The translations under genes were made by a program, and so were the position numbers. Of a stretch of DNA of 64,000 bases, positions 56,174 through 64,000 are shown piece after piece (the first letter of the stretch is position 1; each line of letters begins with the position of its first letter). The notes beneath the pieces were generated by a model. That model ran no database searches, was not told where the DNA came from, and saw nothing but the letters and a program-made list of their open reading frames with translations. Source of the stretch: Siphonodentalium dalli (lineage: Eukaryota; Mollusca; Scaphopoda; Gadilida; Siphonodentaliidae); contig CP136065.1 of the NCBI GenBank assembly GCA_032622095.1, positions 241,593,530-241,657,529 of the forward strand. The letters run 5' to 3'.

Positions 56174-56532
56174 ATTTGATGCCGTTACGAAAAAAGTACC
56201 GTTATTTTTTTACCCTGTGCCAATGCATTCTCTTATATATGCGAGTCGACCATAGGTCGCCTCGATTATATAAGAGAATGCATTGGCCTAACAATTTTTT
56301 ATAATTTTTTTAAAAATGTTTCTTACAATTTTTAGGACATAAAATAAAAAACATCCATTACCCTGCAGGGAGCCCCACACATATATAGAAGCATATAGAA
56401 GAGTGTCGTCTGCCCATGTTTGTCTGGGGCTCTGTATGGGTGAAATTATAAAATTGTTAAAGAATACAAGAACAAATTATTAAAATTGTAAAAAAACTGA
56501 TGCCGTCACGAAAAAAGTACCGTTATTTTTTC
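56174..56532 (+). mobile_element. Family D variant with one hairpin, flanked by a 33-bp repeat
   Basis: One hairpin (starting 56219) is followed by the D4-type spacer in inverse orientation (GGGAGCCCCACACATATATA, GTTTGTCTGGGGCTCT). The second hairpin is missing. GATGCCGTTACGAAAAAAGT plus ACCGTTATTTTTT before it (about 56179-56211) recurs after it (about 56501-56533) with one change. Confidence 0.85.
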
Positions 56533-57131
56533 TAAAGTTCGTATTTTCGCGGTGTTTGGCTTATCAAAAACCACTGGTTGTATATTGTTATGACTTATAA
56601 ACCACTGGTTGTATATTGTTATGACTTATAAACCACTGGTGTATATTGTTATGACTTATAAACCACTGGTTGTATATTGTTATGACTTATAAGTGCTGAT
56701 AACTTCGAGTAAAATAAATGTTTATATATTGTAATACATCTTGTGCTAATTTATCCCACATTATGTGGCTAAACGTTTTTAAAAGTGGCTAACAAAATTG
56801 CACAAGTGGCTAAAAACATGGCTACAAAGAATTTCGGGCCAGGGCGAACACTGAAAACCAGTGTGTGTGTATAAAACATTCAAGAACATATATATTTTTG
56901 AAAAATATAATAATGCCTGACCTGTTTTTTCTAAAACTACACGAATAACCATCTTGAGTATAGTCGATTTTCAACAACTAATACAACCAGTATTAAAAAA
57001 AATTCGCAATAATTATGTTTTTGAATGTTTGACACGCATACTAGCTTTTCCTGGATATGTTCAGATTATCGGAACACCGCGAAAAAGATAAATTAAAAAT
57101 ATATAACGGTACTTTTTGTTAACAGCATCAG
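56499..57131. mobile_element. Family F element
   Basis: Ends CTGATGCCGTCACGAAAAAA with GTACCGTTAT and the reverse of ATAACGGTACTTTTTGTTAA, CAGCATCAG. The interior matches 12415-12705 and includes a 31-bp tandem repeat. Confidence 0.8.
56568..56692 (+). repeat. 31-bp tandem repeat, 4 copies
   Basis: AAACCACTGGTTGTATATTG plus TTATGACTTAT, one copy short by one base. Absent from the other F copy. Confidence 0.95.
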
Positions 57132-57134
57132 TTT

Positions 57135-57690
57135 GCCACAACAGCATCATAGCAATTCAGCAGGACTCAACCGCATCATAGCACATTAGCAGGACCACTT
57201 GTCCAGCGGTGGTTATGCATGCAGATGTGTCAGAAATAATAATCGGATCATTCTCCTAACTAGATCCGGATAATGAGCCGGCGGCATTACGAAATATTCC
57301 TGAATTAATCAATATAGATACTATAATCACAGGAATCATATTCCGGACATGATTTTTGTGTTGATAGAATGGTCACCCGGGAAATAGTTGCATAAAACAG
57401 ATATTTATCTAGACAAATTATCACACTCGAATGTGGTTAACTCAATAAACTGTATTTCCGCTGTTCAAACATGCACGCAGAAGTGTGGAAAACAGCATGG
57501 TATAGGAATAGATAGCATTATGTGGGGAAATATGAAAATATATCAACGACCCTCGTATCCCGGACTGAATGGCAAGCGCGTTGTGTTAATAAATATCACG
57601 GATGCCATATATTCTGCATTACACATTAACGATGCTACTCATCGACTGTCATAATGTATTTAGGATTCACAAATGATTGCACAAATAACA
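57135..57690. other. No supported gene
   Basis: An 88-codon plus-strand frame at 57388-57654 has no recognisable motif. Probably chance. Confidence 0.4.
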
Positions 57691-57694
57691 TTGA

Positions 57695-58477
57695 TTTTCC
57701 ATATCATCAAGATACAACAACAACAACAACAACAACATTTCTTCAAAATACGCTTTAGTTATCAGAATCGATTTATTGCAACAAAATAATGCTAACCACT
57801 GTCAACTATGGTATCAAATTTTCCAAAACGTTTTATTTATCAATATTTTGTTGAACAAAATATGGCCCTATTATCACTTAAGTATCACGAAATTTAGCCG
57901 TATTACAACTTGATTTTAGAGTTACCCATCTTCATCCGCAATTTTTTCCTAGACCGTCCGTTTGACCACATGTTGTTGTGCCACAAATAATTGATCATCT
58001 CGAGAAATAACAAGCTTCAAAAATCGATATCTGATCAACTCTGAGCTTTGATGGGTTCCTCGACTCGAATCAAATATTTTTACAGTTACAGTTATGCCCT
58101 GTGCCAATGCATTCTCTTATATATGCGAGTCGACCATAGGTCGCCTCGCATATATAAGAGAATGCATTGGCCTAAAAAAAATCTTTTTTTAACACTTTTT
58201 ACCATTTTTTCTTACATTCTTTAACAATTTTATAATTTTAATGTGTTAAGCCAATGCATTCTCTTATATATGCGAGGCGACCTATGGTCGACTCGCATAT
58301 ATAAGAGAATGCATTGGCACAGGGCCCTTCTGTTGGGTAAAGGGTTAATAGGATAATTACATGTATTATATTTTTATTTTCAGTTTTTACATGTATTATA
58401 TTTTTATTTTCAGTTTTTATCCCCAAAGCCAAAGAAATAGTAATTTAGGAGCGTTAATTCTGATAATGCGTCTTTAA
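57695..58477 (-). mobile_element. Family A MITE, A4, with D8 nested inside
   Basis: Inverse of 2537-2860 in outline: CTCGAATCAAATATTTTT, then after D8 CCCAAAGCCAAAGAAATAGT and AATTTAGGAGCG, ending GATAATGCGTCTTTAA. The left end is lost next to a CAA microsatellite at 57713-57736. Confidence 0.8.
58081..58348 (+). mobile_element. Family D element, D8, left arm truncated
   Basis: Both hairpins, spacer and right end GTTGGGTAAAGGGTTAA are intact. The first ~140 bp are missing and the copy starts at ACAGTTACAGTTATGCCC. A 34-bp ACATGTATTATATTTTTATT-type tandem pair follows at about 58356-58418. Confidence 0.92.
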
Positions 58478-58499
58478 TATATCTGATGATAATCAACCA

Positions 58500-58768
58500 T
58501 GCAACTACTCGTGGTATTTCATTGCCCTGATGGGATATGCAGCAGCAAAATGCACTTACACTGTTGTCGGCCCAAGAGTGTTGAAATATATCTATACTAT
58601 AGTAGACGAATTGCCGGAAGATATATATAAGGCAAATTTGCCGGTGTGCGAACGCATCTTAAACTCTTTCTATACTGAATGGATTCTCCATCTCAGTTAT
58701 GGAAGAATACATTGGAATAGTTTATTATTCATTTTGGAGGGTTTTTCAGGGAAAATGAGCAGACGATA
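58500..58768 (+). mobile_element. Element U, half copy
   Basis: The right part (ATACATTGGAATAGTTTATT, ATTCATTTTGGAGGG) matches the right arm of 40063-40470. The 79-codon frame across it is therefore unlikely to be a gene. Confidence 0.55.
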
Positions 58769-58909
58769 GACGTATGGAAATATAATACAAGTAAAACAAA
58801 ATAATGTTCATTGGTGCGAATTGTTCAGAAAATAAATTCAACAAAAAGGTTATTATCTGAAAATTTCCTGTAAGGCAACTACTCTTCAATGAGTATTTAG
58901 TATATATAG

Positions 58910-59056
58910 AGGATATGAAATGAGTGTTTCTCTCATATGATATTTATGAAACGAGTCTAAGAAATTTTCAGTTTTCTCGAGCCTCCGGCGAGAGAAAACT
59001 GAAAATTCGTGACGAGTTTCATAAATATCATATGAGAGAAACACGAATTACATATT
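58910..59056. mobile_element. Foldback element R
   Basis: GTGTTTCTCTCATATGATAT, TTATGAAACGAGTC and TTTTCAGTTTTCTCG pair with CGAGAGAAAACTGAAAA, GACGAGTTTCATAAATATCA and TATGAGAGAAACAC around a 7-nt loop. The flanking CGAATTACATATTCTATTTA recurs at 59284. Confidence 0.92.
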
Positions 59057-59059
59057 CTA

Positions 59060-59578
59060 TTTATCATATGACACCTATAAATTGATTATGATGTCCAAAA
59101 CGCACACAAATCACTAAATAGCTATATGACATCTCGGCAGCAAAAGGTAAATGTGACGTCACTTCATTGCACCGGAAGCCCAATTACACCTGGTGAACTA
59201 GCAGAAATAATATGCACGCGAAGATATAGTGCGCTATTCTGTTCTCAGTTTGTGACATTATATCGTATGTTTATTAGATAAATACGAATTACATATTCTA
59301 TTTATCGTATAACAATGTCCAAAAACTATATATTTCAAGATTATAATTGCGAGAATTTCGGCATCGCGTTGATTCGTGTATTTGACGCGCACGAATTTGA
59401 CCTGCATTTAGTCAGAGATGCGGCTCGGCCCCCGGCTGCCATTCAGCCAATCAGAACACACTTTTTGTCAACAAACCAATCAAAGTATCGGAAGGTGATA
59501 TGAATTAGTAATTGATATGAAATTGATTTATGACATAGTTTCAAACGTAAATAATGATTGAGTCATATGATAAAAAGG
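59060..59578. other. No supported gene
   Basis: Probably further sequence related to element R (repeated CGAATTACATATTC at 59284, CATATGATAAAAAG at 59561). A 62-codon frame at 59315 has no recognised motif. Confidence 0.4.
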
Positions 59579-59579
59579 G

Positions 59580-60042
59580 TTAACCCTTTACCCAACAAAA
59601 CGGCCAAAAACGCCCAAATAAAGCTTCAACAGATTAAAATATCTTCGGTCTGTCTCAATAACACCATACAAATATGGATATCATTAGAACCGGCTCATTG
59701 ACCACATTGTGATGGTTACAGTTATGCCCTGTGCCAATGCATTCTCTTATATATGCGAGTCGACCATAGGTCGCCTCGCATATATAAGAGAATGCATTGG
59801 CCTAAAAAATTCTCTTTTTTAACACTTTTTACCATTTTTTCTTACATTCTTTAACAATTTTATAATTTTTTCTTACATTTTTTAACAATTTTTATAATAT
59901 TTTTCTACATTCTTTAACAATTTTATCAGTTTTAATATGTTAAGCCAATGCATTCTCTTATATATGCGAGGCGACCTATGGTCGTCTCGCATATATAAGA
60001 GAATGCATTGGCACAGGGCCGTTCTGTTGGGTAAAGGGTTAA
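59580..60042 (+). mobile_element. Family D element, D9, long-spacer subtype
   Basis: 463 bp, TTAA at both ends, same expanded spacer as D3. Second-hairpin loop changed (GGTCGTCTCGC). Confidence 0.95.
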
Positions 60043-60222
60043 GGCACGACGATGAAGCTCTATATTGACATCTGAACGTGTGTGAGTGTGTGGTGAGACT
60101 GGACGGCCTTTGTTTGGATATCCAACTTTGAACTATAACCTCCCCATCTATCCAGCTTTCCAACTGTAGGAAAAGTTCAACTATATGGTTAGAATATATC
60201 ATGACATGAATCTATACTCTGT

Positions 60223-60596
60223 CTAACGCCCGTAGAGATCATATTCCACCAGTACAAAACCTGGGAACTTTTTTATGTTCTGACCCGTTATGACAGGGAA
60301 CTTTATTGTCATTGAACAAACATGGCAGGGAATATATGGTTAATACGTGTTCCTCAATAATCTACTTCACATTAGGGGGTTGTCCCAGCTCGAGATTACA
60401 TACAGTTCTATGACTTTTGTGAGCCGATATCGCAATAAACATTGAATTAATTACCCAGGAGAAATTCCATAATTGTAAGCGACGCAAAGCAACATAGCCT
60501 CACAAAGTCACTTAAATCGTGCAATTTCGAGTTGTGACCTTCACATATACAGTGAAGTACATTATTAAGGTGGAATATGATCTCCACGGGCGTTAG
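60223..60596. mobile_element. Family G inverted-repeat element, best copy
   Basis: 374 bp. The left terminus CTAACGCCCGTAGAGATCAT plus ATTCCACC is mirrored by the right terminus (reverse complement CTAACGCCCGTGGAGATCAT) with one mismatch in 28. No clear target duplication was seen. Confidence 0.9.
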
Positions 60597-60599
60597 CCA

Positions 60600-61228
60600 G
60601 GGCTGAGATTCATGGCATGATCTATTGGTTAGATTGGACAATCAGCGTAAACACCGCGCCACTTGAGCAGAAGAGAAAGTTATAAACTTTTTAAAGTATC
60701 TTTTGGCACACAGAGAAATATCATTTATAACTGCCGCCAAAATTCAGTTCATACCTGATCAAATTGAGAACTAGAAATAATCGGAACCCGATTGAAGTTT
60801 CCAGTTGGAAAAACTCCGAAGTTCCTTGTTTGCGTTGCCAACTTTGCAGGGAAGATACATTGGGCAAAATAAAATAACTATCTGTTCATTGGCAACGAAT
60901 TTTCGTCCTTCTGAAGAACATATCTGAAAACATACTTTCAAAGTAATCCGACTTATGGAAAACTTAACATTCCTTTTAATGACGGAAATAAAACAAACAT
61001 GTTGGAATCAGCCAGGTTCACATCGGAAATAGTGACCACACAGCAACCATCATTTGAATTGGTTTAAATTGAATCTAGATGCATGCCAGCTAAGTGCATG
61101 TGTATTTAATTATATTTCCGTATATTATCACTTCGAATTTGTTATCTTTAGTTTTGGGAGTATTCCTATTTTATTTATCTCTATTAATTTAAACTTTTGT
61201 TGATATTATGTATGATAATATAAATGAC
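60600..61228. other. No gene seen
   Basis: No repeat or coding signal identified. Confidence 0.4.
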
Positions 61229-61229
61229 T

Positions 61230-61290
61230 ACCTCCAGTTTCACATAATAGAGCGGACGGAATCAATAAAGAAATTGAAATTGAAATTGAG
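61230..61290 (+). mobile_element. Possible LINE 3' tail
   Basis: AATAGAGCGGACGGAATCAA, then AATAAAG and three ATTGAA-type repeats (AAATTGAAATTGAAATTG). A short-repeat tail instead of poly-A is usual for CR1/RTE-like LINEs. No coding part is recognisable upstream. Confidence 0.4.
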
Positions 61291-61299
61291 GGGAAAGAA

Positions 61300-61612
61300 A
61301 GAGATGCAGAGTTCAGACAATAGATGGGGCAATTTTAACTTACATTTAGTGGTTGCAGAATAAATGCCACTAAGTTTGTTGCAGATTGAAATTCATTAGG
61401 TAACAAAGAAAGACTGGAGAATTATACCATGTTAAAATATTCTCCGCTTTGTCACAAGCCAAAGAAAATAAAAATTACAAAATGTTCTAGTTCAATCGCG
61501 CCATGACCGTAACTTCGTATGAACTAATTGCATTAGAAATTTTGGTTGGAAACTTACAGATGCATTCAGGGTTCCAGGCCATTTTTTTCCCCATTTTATT
61601 TAGGTTCTAATG
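61300..61612. other. No gene seen
   Basis: No repeat or coding signal identified. Confidence 0.35.
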
Positions 61613-61613
61613 T

Positions 61614-61895
61614 TTAAATGGGTACACTACAATAAATCTGGCCATTTGCGGGACCATCTCCGTTTATACTCAACAGAATATATGCAAGAAATGAATTAAT
61701 TTGAGCCATGGATTAGTGCAAAAACACCCTTGTGTTCTCTATGAAGGACGCAAACAACACAGTAATTACAATGAAAATGATTTTATGACTGGAGTCATAA
61801 ATTTATTTTCATTATAATTACCATGTTGTTTGCATCGCTCATAGAGTACACCGGTGTATTTTGCACTAATCCATGACTCAAATTAATTCGCATAT
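61614..61895. mobile_element. Family B foldback MITE, copy B3, right end lost
   Basis: Left end TTAAATGGGTACACTACAAT. Long hairpin as in B2 with more mismatches. The right terminal ~40 bp are missing. Confidence 0.85.
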
Positions 61896-61899
61896 ATTC

Positions 61900-62728
61900 A
61901 ATATTTTTTTTTTATTGGATATCTATGCATTTATTAGAGGGACACCAAACATTATTTTCTTATTTTTTCAATAACAAAATGATGATATTTTTTATATTTC
62001 TAGGTCAATTTTATGTCATATTTGGTTTTCAACATTCTTTTAACAGAACAAAGCAGAAAACAATGTTCAATTAAATGTGTGTTGTTGTTGTTGTTTTTCT
62101 TGATGTTGTTGTAAATGGAGATCTGTAACCCTGAATGCAACTTTAAATCAAATTCAGCATATTTTCTGTCTGAACGTTACAACTGCCGTTGATTGGGGGC
62201 ATGGGCTTTCCAGCTGTTCAAAGAATTGACCATACATAGTTTTGGGGGAGCCATGCACTTCGATATCCCTGTCACCATGTCCCTGCGTGGGTGGGTCTCG
62301 TCCGATGGAAGACCTGAATATAATCTCCGACATGTCTTGAAGAACAGACAATATGCTAATTGAAGCCACTCAACGCAGGCCGACAACAGCTTCATTTTCT
62401 AACGATTTCCGCACATGTTGATTGGAACGAAGTCCTTCGCACGAAAATGAGGCGTCATTACTGCGGAACGAAAGTCATCGCGTGGGCCGCTATCGAAATG
62501 GGAGTTTATAGTGCAGCGAACCCCTTGGCCGAACCACACCTGCTTCCCACAACATACCCTTTTCTATTACTCAATCGACCGATTCCTGTGCTTACTAGTT
62601 CCCAAACACCCAATGATCACAAAAGTGCAACCCTTTTCCCACCATCTACATAAGTGGTGTCATTTGTCATACTATTTCTTTATATATGTATATACTCCTT
62701 ACCCCCCCCCCCGAATTGTAATAGCCCC
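61900..62728. other. No supported gene
   Basis: GTT microsatellite near 62081-62096 and C run at 62702-62712. Overlapping open frames at 62154-62735 on both strands lack motifs. Confidence 0.4.
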
Positions 62729-62731
62729 TTG

Positions 62732-62972
62732 TTAACCCTTTGAGTGCCAGGGCCGATATTATCGGCCCTAAACCTACACAATAAGTCTGTTAAAGAATAT
62801 AATAAAATATATTAAAATTGTAAAAAAAAAACAAAACAAAAAACAATGTTAGGCCAATGCATTCTCTTATATATGCGAGGCGACCTATGGTCGACTCGCA
62901 TATATAAGAGAATGCATTGGCACAGGGTATATGGGTTGATACAAAAATCGGACCTGGCACTCAAAGGGTTAA
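62732..62972 (-). mobile_element. Single-hairpin relative of family D, D10
   Basis: 241 bp. Ends TTAACCCTTTGAGTGCCAGG and the reverse of CCTGGCACTCAAAGGGTTAA, 20 bp perfect. The standard hairpin (starting about 62854) lies near one end. GGGCCGATATTATCGGCCC at 62750-62768 is a second small perfect palindrome. Confidence 0.93.
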
Positions 62973-62974
62973 CA

Positions 62975-63330
62975 CGCCTTACGCAAGTCACACTAACACC
63001 TGATGTATCCAAAATACTTTGTTTTATTATATGCTTCCCCATTAGAGAGTGGGAAATTGCCGCAACGTATAAATATCGGATTTAGTGTCTCGATCGACAG
63101 TAAAGATATAATTAGGATATTTCAAAAATGATATCTTCACTGTCGCTTACATCCGGTAAAAATCACATGAACTGCACCTTGCCAAATGACGCAATGACGT
63201 CACCACTTGAATGTGGTTTGCTACCTATCAGCTGATCGGTACCGTGTATGGTTTAATTTGTTGTGCTATTATAAGTGAACATGCTGCACAATTTAACATA
63301 TATAAGCAATAAAAGTAATAATTATCGACA
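62975..63330. other. No gene seen
   Basis: No repeat or coding signal identified, apart from the small inverted pair CAGTAAAGATATAATTAGGA... / ATGATATCTTCACTG at 63099-63144. Confidence 0.4.
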
Positions 63331-63333
63331 TGA

Positions 63334-63733
63334 TTAACCCTTTACACAACAGAAGGGCCCTGTGCCAATGCATTCTCTTATATATGCGAGTCGACCATAG
63401 GTCGCCTCGCATATATAAGAGAATGCATTGGCTTAACACATTAAAAATTATAAAATTGTTAAAGAATGTAAGAAAAAATGGTAAAAAGTGTTAAAAAAAG
63501 ATTTTGTTTAGGCCAATGCATTCTCTTATATATGCGAGGCGACCTATGGTCGACTCGCATATATAAGAGAATGCATTGGCACAGAGCATAACTGTAACTA
63601 TCACAAAGTGGTCAAGGAGCCGGTTCCAACGATATCCATATTTGTATGGTTCTATTGAGACAGACCGAAGATAATTTAGGCTGTTGAAGCTTTATTTGGC
63701 CGGTTTTGGCCGGTTTGTTGGGTAAAGGGTTAA
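63334..63733 (-). mobile_element. Family D element, D11
   Basis: 400 bp, TTAA at both ends, reverse orientation to D1 and very close to D5. Confidence 0.95.
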
Positions 63734-64000
63734 AGCATATAATACATAGAACACCTGTGGTGTTTTGAGTGAATCCCATATTATTTCATTCGTGACTAGC
63801 AGTGGAAATTTCAAATTAAGTTCTTAATTTCGATCTGGTCTCTACTGCCAGCCTATTATTCTCAATGGAAGGTGAATAAATATATCTCTTAGTTGTGAAT
63901 TATGATGCATTCTGGGTAAATATCGGGGGAAGTCTTGGTGTGAATCTGAGAATCTCGGTTACTTGCACGGTTGACACTCCTGTAGGCCACAGCTGTTCTG

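Noticed and set aside
58530-58769. 79-codon frame that looks protein-like
   Set aside because: Its second half is the arm of foldback element U, and no independent coding evidence exists.
33240-63600. A peptide (QCILLYMRGDLWS...) predicted again and again on both strands
   Set aside because: It is the translation of the palindromic D hairpin, which is open in one frame on each strand. Frames start and stop at random outside it, and no gene context exists.

Overview
The window looks like repeat-dense, gene-poor DNA from an animal genome, most likely a marine invertebrate. A lophotrochozoan such as a mollusc is my low-confidence guess, based on general repeat style. It is AT-rich, has no operons or Shine-Dalgarno signals, and carries splice-site and polyadenylation context, an LTR retrotransposon, LINE 3' ends, many short inverted-repeat elements (MITEs) and long satellite DNA. 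Only one intact protein gene is convincing: a single-exon-coding SBK-type serine/threonine kinase on the minus strand (44705-45796). A second, weaker candidate is a 3'-terminal exon for a very small membrane protein at 767-910, with a minisatellite in its presumed 3'UTR.

Layout: 0-3 kb holds the candidate exon and repeat fragments. 3-16 kb is a patchwork of MITEs, three old LINE/SINE pieces and degraded tandem arrays. 16.9-22.5 kb is one 29-bp satellite with a 71-monomer (2,059 bp) higher-order repeat, preceded by a short, decayed array in inverse orientation. 22.5-26 kb carries dispersed repeat fragments and a minisatellite. 26.03-33.70 kb is one complete but dead Ty3/gypsy-type retrotransposon on the minus strand, with two ~136-bp LTRs, a 5-bp target duplication, a primer-binding site and a polypurine tract. 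Seven later insertions break it up. 34-44 kb and 46-64 kb are dominated by inverted-repeat elements. The kinase sits between them.

The most striking element is a ~400-bp TTAA-flanked family (called D here) that carries two nearly perfect 67-nt hairpins in opposite orientation. Twelve well-preserved members occur between 33 and 64 kb. Four other unrelated-looking MITE families (A, B, C, H) also sit in TTAA. For B and C, insertion inside gypsy coding sequence lets the empty site be read directly. Family letters are mine and local to this window. They rest on visual alignment, so ends of diverged copies are approximate.
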